This document shows positions 1 through 11,905 of a DNA stretch of 64,000 bases, one piece after another (the first letter of the stretch is position 1; each line of letters starts with the position of its first letter). The DNA comes from Palaemon carinicauda (lineage: Eukaryota > Arthropoda > Malacostraca > Decapoda > Palaemonidae). Below the pieces are notes generated by a model. The model was not told the DNA's origin, did not search any database, and saw only the letters and a list, made by a program, of their open reading frames with translations. The stretch covers positions 11,300,420 through 11,364,419 of the forward strand of contig NC_090744.1 in NCBI RefSeq assembly GCF_036898095.1. The letters are read 5' to 3'. A program made the position numbers and the translations under genes.

Positions 1-19
1 TTAAAGTAACATCATCACC

Positions 20-20
<1 letters not shown>

Positions 21-69
<49 letters not shown>
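21..69. repeat. (TAA)n microsatellite
   Basis: About 16 uninterrupted TAA units. In this window such arrays usually mark the 3' end of a LINE/SINE family, but no family tail is visible next to this one. Confidence 0.95.
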
Positions 70-70
<1 letters not shown>

Positions 71-248
71 TTTTTTTAATTAGATATACTTTTAGGCCTT
101 TTCTTGTCAACATTGCTTATATATTTTTCATTGGCATTTTTGTTTATTATAAAGCTTCATATATGGCCAAGGCATATAATGAGAATGGCAGACAATAAAT
201 AGATGGACATAAAGAATAAATGGTAGTAGATTGGTCAGGGCACCAGCC

Positions 249-622
249 ACCAGTTGAGATACTACCGCTAGAGAGTCATGAGGTCTTTTGACTGGCCAGA
301 CAGTACTACATTAGATCCTTCTCTCTGGTTACGGTTCGTTTTCCCTTTGCCTACATATACACACCGTATAGTCTGGCCCATTCTTTACATATTCTCCTCT
401 GTCCTCATACACCTGACAAACCAGATTACCAAACAATTCTCCTTCCCTTTGGGTTACTGTAACTTAATTGTTCAGTGGCCATTTTTCTCTTGGTAAGGGT
501 AGAAGAGACTCTTTAGCTATGGTAAGCAGCTCTTCTAGGAGAAGGACACTCCAATATCAAACCATTGTTCTTTAGTCTTGGGTAGTGACATAGTATCTGT
601 ACCATGGTCTTCCACTGCCTTG
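249..622 (+). mobile_element. Non-autonomous SINE-like element, 5' part
   Basis: Starts near 'ACTACCGCTAGAG' and matches 45165-45330 over about 170 bp at high similarity (shared 'TTTGACTGGCCA' and 'CTCTCTGGTTACGG'). Its later part, 480-620, matches the reverse complement of 17710-17800. The three copies overlap enough to define one family whose 3' end is the common LINE tail plus (AAT)n seen at 45340-45484. The small open frames here do not look like a real protein. It is called SINE-like because it shares a LINE tail; no tRNA or 5S head is visible. Confidence 0.55.
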
Positions 623-658
623 GAGGGGGGTGTGGGGGGTGGGGTGGGGGGGGGGGGA
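622..658. repeat. G-rich low-complexity tract
   Basis: Nearly pure G with a few T and A, including a run of 12 or more G. It abuts the end of the SINE-like copy and could form G-quadruplex structures (inference). Confidence 0.85.
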
Positions 659-767
659 GTAGAAACGTCCTGCAAAAAAGACTGGTAAGAATCATAAGCT
701 CCAGTGATTGCTTGGCTCATACATCGCCACTCTTCCGGTCGATCTCGATATTGAAGGTGGAAGACGC

Positions 768-890
768 TTATATTATTATTATTATTATTATTATCATTAT
801 TTTCTAATCTACAACCCTAGTTGGAAAAGCAGGATGCTATAAGCCCAGGGGCCCCAAAAGGGAAAATAGCCCTTAATGAATATGATGTTC
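768..890 (-). mobile_element. LINE/SINE 3' tail fragment with (ATT)n
   Basis: An (ATT)n array (768-803) is followed on the plus strand by the reverse complement of the tail 'CCAACTAGGGTTGTAG', and then by the 'GGGGCCCC...GCTTATAGCATCCTG' part of the same tail. This is a short 3'-end fragment of the family seen more fully at 47400-48440 and 63380-64000. Confidence 0.75.
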
Positions 891-1002
891 CAGACACTTA
901 AATTAAACAAATTTCTAGATTTAAGATGAAAAATAATTCAGGAGCAATCAGTTCATCCATATGGAACAAGAAATTCAAAATTAACTCTTCTTTCATAATA
1001 CT

Positions 1003-1130
1003 CAAATATGAACCAAGTTTGAAGTCTCTGTGACAACGATGTCCAAACTTATGGCTGATTACGTGAATTGGACATTTTGCTTAACCCTTATTCTATATAC
1101 CTTGGCTTAACCGTGACCTTGACCTTCCAA
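1003..1130. repeat. Dispersed repeat fragment, 'TGACAACGATGTCC' family
   Basis: Shares about 120 bp with 9115-9200 and 48605-48690, including 'GTGAATTGGACATTTTGCTT'. It runs into a (TA)n array at its 3' side. It is the inner part of the repeat that is longer at 8975-9350. Confidence 0.7.
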
Positions 1131-1141
1131 TATAAAATATA

Positions 1142-1174
<33 letters not shown>

Positions 1175-1320
1175 GTATACATATATATATATATACATAT
1201 ATATATATGTATACATATATATATATTATATATATATACACACATACATATGTATATATATATATGTATATTATATACATATATATATGTATATATATAT
1301 ATTATATATATGTATAAACA
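1131..1320. repeat. (TA)n-rich microsatellite
   Basis: Nearly 190 bp of TA with interspersed TATG/TACA variants. The open frame across it is composed only of Tyr, Ile, Val, Thr, Cys and Met codons and is an artefact. Confidence 0.95.
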
Positions 1321-2110
1321 AATATGGTTACTTTGACCTTTTTAAAACAATGAATAAAGACCTTCAAAATTGAGCTTTTTATCATACCAATTTCAATAGT
1401 ACGACTGATTTTACTACATTATAATTTGCTCATAATTCTTCAAAGATTGAATATCATTAATGTCAATATTATAATCAAATGAACTCGATTTTCCCTAAAG
1501 TTCTTCATCATATCCTTATTTATGAGTCTCGTGTGTGTGTGTGTGTGTGTATAACAGCAGTAATTTTATTACACCTAAACCAGCTGATTGACAGAAGGCC
1601 TCCTATTCCCCCCCCCCCCCCCCCCCTTCGCGCCCACCTCTCAGAACCGTGGGAAATATTGCCACGACCGATTGGAAGCGAAAGAATTGGGATACAGGAA
1701 AAGATAGGGATTGAAAAAGAAAGGAGAATATGAAGAAACTGCGATAAATATTGAACCAAGGGAGAGGAAAGGAGTAAGAATTGATTGCCTTTACGTACAT
1801 CTCTATCTCTATCGCGGATTCAAAAGATGATTGATAAAATCAGATCGGTCAATTTAAAAAAGATATTAAAATGATCTTTGTAGTTTCGTAACTTGCCTCC
1901 AGTCGGAGACCCCATTGTCTGGATATATCTAAGATAATAATGTGTGTGTTCCTGTGTGTGTCTGTGATGGTTATTTAAATTCGTGTCCTCATTCCCTCAT
2001 TATTCATTATCGCTTCAGTTACAACTGATCAATTTAAGTGATGACAAATCATGTTATGTCAGTATTTATTTTGTCTTAAGGAATTATTTACCTTCAAATG
2101 ATACAGTAAG
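1321..2110. other. AT-rich non-coding sequence with short simple repeats
   Basis: Holds a (GT)n tract (about 1531-1550) and a run of 20 C (1607-1626). No splice-bounded or conserved coding frame was seen; the open frames on both strands around the C-run are driven by the low complexity. Confidence 0.6.
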
Positions 2111-2115
2111 CAATT

Positions 2116-2455
<340 letters not shown>

Positions 2456-2530
2456 CGTGCTTGTGTGAGCGTGGTATGACGTTTCTTGAGACAAGACTCA
2501 TAATTAAGGAATTGCTAAATAACTTTATAA

Positions 2531-2533
<3 letters not shown>

Positions 2534-2562
<29 letters not shown>
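2534..2562. repeat. (TA)n microsatellite
   Basis: Pure TA run directly before a copy of the foldback repeat family. Confidence 0.9.
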
Positions 2563-2565
<3 letters not shown>

Positions 2566-2778
2566 CCTTTCACCATGTTAAGGTATCCCAACTGAGAAAG
2601 TTTGTACTAGTCAGCCTACCCATACTAGGTTGGTTTGCTGTGAGCAATCAGACTAAAGTTTCCCACCATCACCAATCCGCAGTGGCCAGCGTGGTGATGA
2701 AAATGGCCTAACCCAAGACACGAATAAACGAATATCGACATGTATGAGGCCTTTGTCCTGCAGTGGACTAGAAACAGG
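2566..2778 (-). repeat. Dispersed repeat, 'CCTTTGTCCTGCAGTGGACT' family, copy 1
   Basis: About 210 bp matching 3098-3320 in the same orientation and 3330-3540 in reverse. Shared blocks are 'CTAGTCAG..TACCCATACTAGGT', 'CCACCATCACCAATCC' and 'AGGCCTTTGTCCTGCAGTG'. The last motif resembles 3' ends of some arthropod RTE-like LINEs; that link is an inference. It is followed by a (TTG)n tract at 2787-2815. Confidence 0.75.
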
Positions 2779-3097
2779 TACATTTATTATTGTTGTTGTT
2801 GTTGTTGTTGTTGTTATAGATTTTATTAATTCGAATTTTGAGATTTTTTCAAAATGATGATGACTTGATCTAACATCATTTAGATTTTGGAAATTTATTT
2901 TGATATAAGCGATATTACTATTGTTGTTACTTAGTTCCAATATCCCTTGATTTACTTCATGGAGAATAGTGCATTCAGTACACCTCACGCAATGCACTGT
3001 AGGCATTACTTGACAGTCTTCCCGGTTTGCTGTTAAGGTTCTCCAACTAACTTATATATAATATATATATATATTATATACATATATATATATATCC

Positions 3098-3540
3098 TTT
3101 CTGAGTGGTAACACCTTAACGTGGTGAAAGGGTTTGCTTATCGCCATGATCAGCAAAGCTGTACTAGTCAGGGTTACCCATACTAGGTAGGTTTGCTCTG
3201 AGGGATCAGACAAAAATCTCCCACCATCACCAATCCACACTGGTCAGCGTGGTGATGAAAACTAGCCAAACCCCAGACATGAGTAATAACATGTCAGAGG
3301 CCTTTGTCCTGCAGTGAACTAGGAACAGCTGTTTCTAGTCCACTGCAGGACAAAGGCCTCAGACATGTCTTCATTCGTGTCTGAGGTTTGGCTAGTTTTC
3401 ATCACCAGGTTGGCCAGTGTGGTTTTTTGTCTGATCGCTCATAGCAAACCAACCTAGTATGGGTGTCCCTGAATAGTAGAGCCTTGCTGATCATGGCGGT
3501 ACCTAAACCCTTTTACTACGTTAAGGTTTCCCCACTCAAT
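3098..3540. repeat. Large hairpin: two opposed copies of the 'CCTTTGTCCTGCAGTG' repeat
   Basis: The left arm (about 3098-3325) and right arm (about 3331-3540) are reverse complements, meeting at a central CAGCTG (3326-3331) with essentially no spacer. Each arm is one copy of the family also present at 2566-2778. Tail-to-tail insertion or a palindromic duplication would give this shape. Simple repeats flank both sides (TA arrays at 3050-3095 and 3541-3620). Confidence 0.85.
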
Positions 3541-3693
<153 letters not shown>

Positions 3694-3730
3694 GTTAAAC
3701 TACAACCATAGTTGGAAAGCAGAATGCTAC

Positions 3731-5197
3731 TAGCTTTGTCTCTTACCTTGTCATCCAGGAAATGTACTGCGTATAATACGCTTATGCATTTGTGCATATT
3801 TATTATGCGTAAACTTAATTTGGGATACGGATGCGTTTTTTTTTTCGAATTTATATTTCATAGTATATTTTGTTCTTATCCACGTTAATTGTTCATGAAT
3901 GTAATGATTTTTTTCTATTAATTGATTTAAAAATTTACATGTTTATTATCCGATTTTATTAGTTGTAGATACTAATGGAATGAATAATAGATGAAAATAA
4001 GACCTGAAAATTGGTTTTAATCCCACCAGCCAATTGGACAAGAGCTTCCAAAGCCTCTTGGCAAATTACGAAGCTCTAAGCCAATAAGAAACGACAAAAG
4101 AAAAGTATGGCAAAGTGAAGGTCTCTGATTGGCCAAAGCACCAATTCCTACTTGAAAAAAGTCACTGTGATTCTGGTCCTCTGGAGCTGAAGACGTACGG
4201 TGGTCAAGGTGAGCTAGTGGTGGAAAAATACGACGTATTTACTATTTTTCTTTATATTAGGGCAATGTTTTTTATTTCATAAACATTAGAGGTTCGATTA
4301 TAGTCAGGAGAATACCGGAATAATAATTTTCGACAAATACTTTGAGTCGGTGAGGTCCAGAAAGGTTTTGGTCGGCCATTACACCCTGAAAAAAAAAAAT
4401 TCCTTTTCGATTTTTGTGAATATTCCGAGCTGCCGAAGACGATAGTGTTCATATTATCTTAATTTAGGGTCGTGAAACAAAATTGCAGCGTTAATACCAC
4501 TAATAAGTGCTTGGCAATTAAGAGAAAGGGCTCAACATGGTACTTTTTTATGTGGATAAGCAACAAGGAATAGTCCGGCCATTTTGGACAGAATTTTATA
4601 TGTATTTTTTCACGTTTATGTATTAAAGGTGACGTTCGAAATAGTGCAAACCAAATTTCATATCTATTTAGCAATCAAATATACATATTTTGCCTAATTT
4701 CTCTTTCAACTAGGCTTCGTAATATTTATACTTTCACAGTATCAATACTCATATATTCAGGTATTTCGTTACCCTTAATATATCAGTTATAGTTTTATTG
4801 AATGATAAGTTAGATATAAGTCAATTGGTTATAAAATTTACTGTTATGTTTTTGTATTGAGAAATATTATACAAAGCTTTTCACGTAAGATATAGGATGT
4901 TAAAAGAATCGGAAATGTCTTTTTATTCGGAATATTCACCAATTTACAGTATATATGCGTTTAGTTATTTTCCCGACGGTAATATACGCTTCCACGATGG
5001 ACATTGGCGTATAATGAAATGTTTTTGACTTGCGTATAGTGACCCTTTAGTTGGTGTCACTCGGACAGTTTAGCAAAAACTGTTTTGTCCAGTTTTGCTG
5101 GACACAAATATGACGGACAAGTGTTGTCCGATTGTGAACTGTGGAAAGGTTTGATTATGAAATTTATTAACTTTTATATACAGTATTTATATATAAA

Positions 5198-5198
<1 letters not shown>
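3731..5198. other. AT-rich sequence, nothing assigned
   Basis: No repeat family, exon-like splice pair or conserved protein motif was recognised. Short minus-strand frames at 4252-4452 and 4459-4674 have no recognisable content. Confidence 0.5.
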
Positions 5199-5228
<30 letters not shown>

Positions 5229-5258
5229 AAAGGTAATATATATATATATATATATATA

Positions 5259-5298
<40 letters not shown>

Positions 5299-5299
5299 T

Positions 5300-5334
<35 letters not shown>

Positions 5335-5406
5335 TATATATATATATATGTATATTTATATATATATATATGTATATTTATATATATATGTATATTTATA
5401 TATATA

Positions 5407-5437
<31 letters not shown>

Positions 5438-5440
5438 TTG
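5199..5440. repeat. (TA)n-rich microsatellite
   Basis: Roughly 240 bp of TA with AAAGG and TTTA interruptions, duplicated internally. It abuts repeat sequence that begins at 5441. Confidence 0.95.
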
Positions 5441-5705
5441 TGATTTGCATATCTCAATAACTATTTCACCGAATTTCATGAAATTTGATTAACTGGTTGG
5501 CCACGATCCAAGGACAATTTGATTAGATTTTGGGTGTGATTGGGTCAAAGGTCAAGGTCAGGAAAAAGGTAAAAACGATCTTTTTGTTATATCGTGGTCA
5601 TTTTTTATCCGATTTGCATTTAACTAGTGCCAAAATGTGCGTAATTCAATTGCCTATCTTGTGATGTTGGCAAAGGTATGCTCTCTACCGAGTGGTCTTT
5701 CTAGT
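5441..5705. repeat. Dispersed repeat ending in 'CTACCGAGTGGTCTTTCTAGTT'-like motif
   Basis: Contains 'GGTCAAAGGTCAAGGTCA' and ends at an 'ACCGAGTG..CTAGTT' motif. The layout is like the 'CTAGAGGGGTGCACTCAGTAGAGTGCAGACC' family at 8975-9350, so I place it as a distant relative. Family assignment is tentative. Confidence 0.45.
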
Positions 5706-6214
5706 TAATGATTTTATTTCCTTCATGACTCTTATATCCGTAAGTGGAGATATTTATATTTGGTTGTATAAAGCTCTCTAAGTGCTTCGATAATGTGGAT
5801 TTAACAAACAAACAATACGTTGTGTGATAGGCCAAAATACTTAAGAGTATATGCTATACAATAAACTGATTTTGTAGGTCCTATAGTGAGTAGGATTCCC
5901 CTGTGATAGGACCAGGAAAGCAGTAACCCTGAAAGCAAGCAAGCAAAGGACCAAAGCTAATTGCTTACGCAACGGGAGAAGTTGATATTAAATGTTCGAG
6001 CATCCATACGCAATATCATTCGCGTTACCACCGGCTGCTATCATATTATTTGCGTATAGTATCTGTCTTTTTGGTGTGATCAGTAGGCCTACTCGCTTTG
6101 TATTTTATGTGAAGTGAGCAGGAATTTCAGGTTTGATATCAGAATATGTAGAAATTATGCTGGTGATTATAATAATACGAAAGAATGTACTTCGAATTTC
6201 TTTATATATATTTG

Positions 6215-6218
<4 letters not shown>

Positions 6219-6251
<33 letters not shown>

Positions 6252-6264
6252 CTCTCTCTCTCTC
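6219..6264. repeat. (CT)n microsatellite
   Basis: CT units with one GTCTC interruption. Confidence 0.95.
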
Positions 6265-6349
6265 ACACATTGCTGCTTCCCCAATCCTATCACTCATTGC
6301 AACTCTACGCACTACGAACCTTTCAAGATCAGTTTGTCGTACTTAATAC

Positions 6350-6530
6350 GCTCTTAGGTATTTTGCGTATCACTGCGTAGTTTGTGTTAATTGTCAAATC
6401 GACATTACCGAAGCAATTAAAAAACGCCCTTCCCCCCCCCCCCCCCATAACTTGCCCTCTCTCGGAATATGGAAGAAAGCATGCGTATGAAGGGCGACAT
6501 ATCAGTAATCTTAGCTTGGTCGAAGTCATT
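6350..6530. repeat. Direct duplication, unit A (pair of 7595-7735)
   Basis: Shares 'TATTTTGCGTATC', 'TTTGTGTTAATTGTCAAATC', 'CGAAGCA.TTAAAAAA' and 'CTTAGC.T.GTCGAAGTCATT' with 7595-7735. Unit A has gained a run of about 16 C (6432-6447). The two copies are about 1.25 kb apart in the same orientation. Confidence 0.7.
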
Positions 6531-6700
6531 ACCTCCGCCAACGAAGTTGGAAGGAGGCTGTGTTTTCCGTTGTGTGCTCGCTTGTGTTAGAGTGTTTGTT
6601 TGTGAACAGCTTTCTGGACGTAATTCTAATCGTTTGGACATCATTGTCACAAACTTCAAACTTAGTTCATATTTGAGTGTATGAAAATCCCCTCCAATTA
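6528..6700 (-). repeat. Dispersed repeat fragment ('CTCCGCCAACGAAGTTGGAAGGAGG')
   Basis: Reverse complement of the 3' part of the 8975-9350 repeat: 'CCTCCGCCAACGAAGTTGG' at its start, the 'TTTGTTTGTGAACAGCTTTC' block and 'GGACATCATTGTCACA'. It directly abuts the duplication unit A. Confidence 0.7.
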
Positions 6701-7394
6701 ATACATGTCAATTTAACCATGTTTCGGATAATATTATATCGAAATATTTCTCAGCAAACTCAGAGGTTTTGTGAAGGGCGTGTGGTTAACCTGTCATCGT
6801 TTGCTGGTTAGGGTAACTTAGAATAGACTGCCATAAGGAATTAAATTCTTCTATTAGTGTTTTTATATTTTAATTGGTTTTGGCATTGAAATTAGTTACA
6901 TATAAATCAGTAAACATCGTTTACAATTATATATTGAAAACAATAGCTTGGGTCCTTGAAGATAAAGAAAACTATAATTAAGCCATTGTTTAAACATTAG
7001 GTGTGAGGGCTTTCGATATTTCACTTTCGCTTTAAGAAGGGGTACTGCTTTTCTGGTCCTATACAGAAGGGGGTACCTCTACTCTCTACTGAGACAAAAG
7101 GCAGAAAAGACAGGAAAAAGTCCTCCCTCTTATATTTCTGGATTTATAAGATTACATCATTTCAACCACTTAATGTACAATGCTCTAATTCTCGGCTTTC
7201 CTATTAGCACAGATCTCATGGAATTTAAGTATTCACTGTTAAATATTTACCGCAAAAAAACTGTAAAAATTGGAATAAATGTTACCAGGCATTTAACCGT
7301 TTTATAAACGGATATATTGACGTTAAGGAGTGATATTGCGGACACCAACCCGTAATAGATTACGACAAAGTAGGATAAAAATTACGGTCGCCTG

Positions 7395-7595
7395 TATTTT
7401 ACTGAAATGAGGCTTAGAGCAATCTATTTTTACGGAGAATTTCCGATTAAACTTGCTGTTCTTTTTAAGCAATGCTCTCCTCTCTCTCTCCTCTCTCTCT
7501 CTCTCCTCTCTCTCTCTCTTACTGAAACACGGCTGAGAACAGTAAATTTTCACGGAGATTTCCGATTAAAATTACGATTATTTTAACAGCATGCC
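7395..7595. repeat. Local duplication around a (CT)n tract
   Basis: 'TTACTGAAA...GAGC/GAACA...TTTTTCACGGAGA.TTTCCGATTAAA' occurs at about 7398-7455 and again at 7520-7575, with a (CT)n block (7475-7520) between. This is a tandem duplication of about 120 bp. Confidence 0.65.
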
Positions 7596-7821
7596 TTTTT
7601 ATGTATTTTGCGTATCTTAACTGCGTAATTTGTGTTAATTGTCAAATCCACATTATCGAAGCACTTAAAAAAGCATAGCGTATATGAGGGATGTGTCATT
7701 TCAGTTGTCTTAGCCTTGTCGAAGTCATTTAACCCTATTTCAGATATTGACGATCAATCAAAATAATTCTCGTTTATCAAAATCCTCGATTTTGAATAGT
7801 TTTGTTAACCAATTGCGTAGA

Positions 7822-8145
7822 GGGTTGTGGTGGCCGATGTGGTAACGTCCCTGACTGGCGAAACGCCAGACTGGGGCTCGAGACCCGCTCAAAATCGTTA
7901 GTTCCTTTGGTCGCAGCAACCATACCATCCTTGTGAGCTAAGGATGGTGGGTTTGGGAGAGGCTATGGGTTTATCTGCTGAGTCATCAGTAGCCATTGCC
8001 TGACCCTCCTCGGTCCTAGCTTGGGTGGAGAGGGGGCTTTGGCGCTGATAAATGCATATATGGTCGGTCTCTAGGGCATTGTCCTGCTCGAAGGGTCATA
8101 TCACTGTCCCCTTGCCTTCTGCCATTCGTGAGGAACCTTTAAACT
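7822..8145 (+). mobile_element. tRNA-derived SINE (family 1), copy 1
   Basis: The head 'GTGGCCGATGTGGTAACG' fits a pol III box A, and 'GGGCTCGAGACCCG' about 40 bp later fits box B. The body ('CCATCCTTGTGAGCTAAGGATGG', 'GAGTCATCAGTAGCCATTGCCTG', 'GTCGGTCTCTAGGGCATTG') is shared with four other copies in the window. SINEs are moved by LINE enzymes; no protein is encoded. Confidence 0.85.
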
Positions 8146-8974
8146 ACATATTTATTTTAAGTCTTTGTGAATCTTTGCAGGACTTGTCAGTTTTAAAAGT
8201 CCCATTGGACCAAGGTGTCACACTGCTCTGGACACTTCAGCCTCATTATATATGGCATAACGCTTAGCTGAAGGGCTATTGGTGCCTTGTCAGTTTTTCG
8301 ATCTGTCCAGCAAAGGTTGTTCACCCGAAGGGTGGGGAGGACGGAGAATATACACGTCTTCAGTAATTACATGAATTTAAAGGTTAATGTCAACTTAATT
8401 TTGCATTTTTATATTTAAGATATTAATAATAACGATAAATAATTTGGTGATCAAATTACACCCAGCCTTTTTTCTGTATTAAAATTGGTTATAACTCTGT
8501 TGAGTCTCTTGTCAGGCTGAGAGGAACATAGAGAAGAAAGCTCGCCTTTTTTTTTTTTTTTTTTTCATTTGTTTAATGTCGCTATCCCACAAAAATTAGG
8601 TTAGTGCCCTTGGTATACGTATGTAAAATTGGTTATAAGTAATCCAGTTGTCTTTATTACAATTAATTCTTCGTTAATGATCTGCCAGCTGTGAAATTTG
8701 TGTCGAAGATGTGATTAAAACTGTGGCTAAAGTTTTAATGGCTAGAGGACTTCTGTTTCACCCCTGTGATAGTTAAATTGTGTATCAACTCGACAAGGAA
8801 ACTTGGGAGCCGAAACAAATGTCGGATTTATTATCGTAATGTATTAAGAATTGAATGTGTGAATGTAGTTTCCCACTCAAATCAAGTTTTATACAGACAG
8901 GGAAAAAGAAAGACACTTAAAATTTCTAGATAGATTTGTGAAAAGTTGGTTCTGAAATATTTGAATTGAAAACA

Positions 8975-9350
8975 TGCGAAGAACTAGAGGGGTGCACTCA
9001 GTAGAGTGCAGACCTCCGCCCCAGCAGCTTATTTCTCGACATTTTGTTCCACCTTGACCTTGATCTTTGACCTTAATATGTATTAAATTGCGTGGATTTT
9101 CATACACACAGATATGAAACTAAGGTTGAAGTCTGTGACAACGATGTCCAAACTTATGGCTGATTACGTGAATTGGACATTTTGCTTATCTGTGACCTTG
9201 ACCTTTCCAAAATTTAATCATTTCCAGCCTTTTACATAACAGTTAATCCCTGCAATTTTCATTACTGTACGATTAAAACACACACACAAACAAACAACAG
9301 GGGGTAAAACACAACCTCCTTCCTACTTCGTTGGCGGAGGGAACTATTGA
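8975..9350 (+). repeat. Long copy of the 'GAGTGCAGACCTCCGCC' dispersed repeat
   Basis: Begins 'GGTGCACTCAGTAGAGTGCAGACC' and ends 'CTTCGTTGGCGGAGG', so its ends carry the inverted motif CCTCCGCC/GGCGGAGG. Internal 'TGACCTTGA' blocks recur. The whole unit matches 48483-48840 end to end. I recall similar repeats from many marine invertebrates, but cannot check this here. No coding frame of note. Confidence 0.75.
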
Positions 9351-9405
9351 ATGCGAAACCTATAGTTTTGATGGGTCTATTTAGATTTGGTGAATTTCGT
9401 AGCAA

Positions 9406-9408
<3 letters not shown>

Positions 9409-9449
<41 letters not shown>
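9409..9449. repeat. (CT)n microsatellite
   Basis: Uninterrupted CT run of about 40 bp. Confidence 0.95.
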
Positions 9450-9450
<1 letters not shown>

Positions 9451-9704
9451 GAAACATTTCCTCTTGAATCTGACGGGTAGAATCTGGCCAATGGGTGAAT
9501 ATTATGTAAACTGTAATTAAAGAGAGTTCGTCAAATTAGCATTAATTGGTGTGTATGCACGTAGTACATAATACAATCAACCTTGATACATAGTACAACC
9601 GCTTATTTTCGTTTGTTAATTACTGTAATGGGTCGCTCAAATGTGCAATGAAGTGTAGACAGCTGTCTACGTCGTAGAGGGCTGTGGGTGGTTCTTTTTG
9701 ATGG

Positions 9705-9786
9705 GGAGGGGGGGGGGGCTGTAACTCGGTGTGCGCGCGCGCACGTGTGTGTGTGTGTGTTTGGGAAGGGGAAAAGGGGGGGGGGT
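9705..9786. repeat. G-rich / (CG)(GT)n low-complexity stretch
   Basis: Two G-runs flank a GCGCGCGCGC and GTGTGT block. Confidence 0.85.
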
Positions 9787-9799
9787 GTTCTCTAGTTTA

Positions 9800-10173
9800 T
9801 TCAGATATATATATATAAATATATATGGGTGGATATATAACTACTGTATATATATATATATGCATATATATAATTACATATATATATATATATATACAAT
9901 GTATACATATATATACATATATGTATATATAGTATATATATATGTATTATAGTATATATATATATATATGTATCTATATGTATATATATACATTATATAT
10001 ACATATATATATTTATGTATAAGTATATATTTGTATATGTATGTATATGTGTATATATATGTATATGTAATATATGTGTATATATATACATTATATATAT
10101 ATATATATATATATAGGCCTATATATATATACATATACATATATATATATATATATGTATAAGTATATGTATG

Positions 10174-10206
<33 letters not shown>

Positions 10207-10241
10207 GTATAAATATATATATATATATATATATACATAAC
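9800..10241. repeat. (TA)n-rich microsatellite, 440 bp
   Basis: TA with frequent TATG and TACA variants; the longest TA array of the window. Open frames on both strands are Tyr/Ile/Val artefacts. Confidence 0.95.
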
Positions 10242-10737
10242 TTTGTCAGTAATTAATGGTCATGAAAGAAAAAAGTATTTGCTTGGTAAACCTAATTTTA
10301 GTTTGTGTAGTCCTTAATGAATCCTACGTTTATTGAATTGTCCTATGACTCTTTTATTCATAGTAATAGGAATATTAATAGTATTACCTATAAAATTCAT
10401 AGATAAAAAGTAAACAAAACTACATAGATTTTGCTTAAATGAATGTTTGGTTCCCAGAAATAATTATGCATGAGGAAAATGACTTTCCAACTCGTTAGGA
10501 ATTACATTTTTTACAAGTGTAATTTATATACATAAACGTTGGTGTATTGTGCAATTCGTTACTGGAGATTTAAGCCTTATTAATGTCTAGTTGTTAATTA
10601 AATATTTTTTAGGGATTTTTACGTCAGTGTTTTTATTGTAACAGAATTTCTTTGTGATTCGAACATTCGGCTGTAGTTTGTATGTTGAATTTGGTACAAA
10701 TTTAATTAAATGTTTTGATATTAGCCTTTCTTATAAA

Positions 10738-10790
10738 CTAAGTTGAGTTTGATAATTTATGAGAAATTTGGAAGATAAAATACAAGGTCT

Positions 10791-10836
<46 letters not shown>

Positions 10837-10908
10837 ATTATTGATTGGGCAATAAACAAAGTTGAGTTTGAGAATCTCTGAGAAATTTGGAAGATAAATC
10901 CAAGGTCT

Positions 10909-10949
<41 letters not shown>

Positions 10950-10950
10950 T
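10738..10950. repeat. Tandem duplication, each unit ending in (GA)n
   Basis: 'GTTGAGTTTG.GAAT.T.TGAGAAATTTGGAAGATAAA' is followed by 'CAAGGTCTTAGAGAGAG'. The unit occurs at about 10743-10834 and 10860-10946, each with about 35-43 bp of GA. The unit was duplicated together with its microsatellite. Confidence 0.85.
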
Positions 10951-11567
10951 TAGGAATGATTGGGCAAAGTCAGAAGGTAGTTTGGGACCAAAATCTGAAA
11001 GCTATCATGACACATACATGACACAAGCACGATTCCTGGTTCAGAAATGCCATGCAGTGCATCGTGTCAGTTATTTAAGTCTTCGCTTGAAGTGTGTGAG
11101 GTACGCATAAATGTCAAAATCTGATACGTATAAATTCTCATGCTATTTTACCAGTTTTCGTGCAATTTTACCAATCTTCGTATATTACAAATGTTTGAAC
11201 CATTTTGTCTTACCGATGTTTCTAACGTTTTAAGTGTCACACAACGTTTTTTCTATGCATACATACATACATAGAGTAGAATCTTGTTTTCCCGAAATGT
11301 ATAAGTCATAGATTTCAAGAATGGGGTTTTCAGTAAACAACCATTTAAAATGTTACGACATTTTTACTAATATACAGCTAACACCGTCTGAAATATTATT
11401 TTTCTTTTTTTTAAGTTCTTTTTCGTTTAGTGTGATTATTTCTATTATATTGTGACTCGTTATCTGCGCATATTTAATCCACGTTATTAAAACGTAAAGG
11501 AGGCTATCTACATCCTGTAGACACAAGTCAATTTTGTTAAAACTTACGTACGTTATGTAATAGACTA

Positions 11568-11570
<3 letters not shown>

Positions 11571-11616
<46 letters not shown>

Positions 11617-11632
11617 AGAGCTCTCTCTCTGC
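11571..11632. repeat. (CT)n microsatellite abutting a SINE
   Basis: About 40 bp of CT, a short GAGAG palindrome, then CT again, directly before the SINE head. Confidence 0.9.
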
Positions 11633-11905
11633 CTTTCGATCTGCTAGATTGGGATTCGAGATCCGCTGAAAGTACGATAATTTCTTGTAGTGTCTGCAAC
11701 CTAACCATCCTTATGAGCTAAGGGCACCCAAACGTCTACCTGCTAAGTCATGAGCAGCCATTGCCTGGCCCTCCCTGATCCTAGGTTGAGTGGAGAGGGG
11801 TCTTGGGTGCTGATCATACGTATATATGGTCAGTCTCTGGGGCATTGTCACTATCCCTTGCTTCTGCCATTCATGCGTAACCTTTAAACCTGTTGCCGTT
11901 GTTGT
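11633..11905 (+). mobile_element. tRNA-derived SINE (family 1), copy 2, 5'-truncated
   Basis: Box B-like 'GGGATTCGAGATCCG' is kept and box A is replaced by the CT array. The body has 'CCATCCTTATGAGCTAAGG', 'GAGCAGCCATTGCCTGGCCCTCC' and 'TATATGGTCAGTCTCTGGGGC'. Confidence 0.8.

Noticed and set aside
9731..10256. Several Tyr/Ile-rich open frames
   Set aside because: Translations of a (TA)n microsatellite; the same applies to 1068-1373, 2114-2591, 5085-5492 and 63126-63462.
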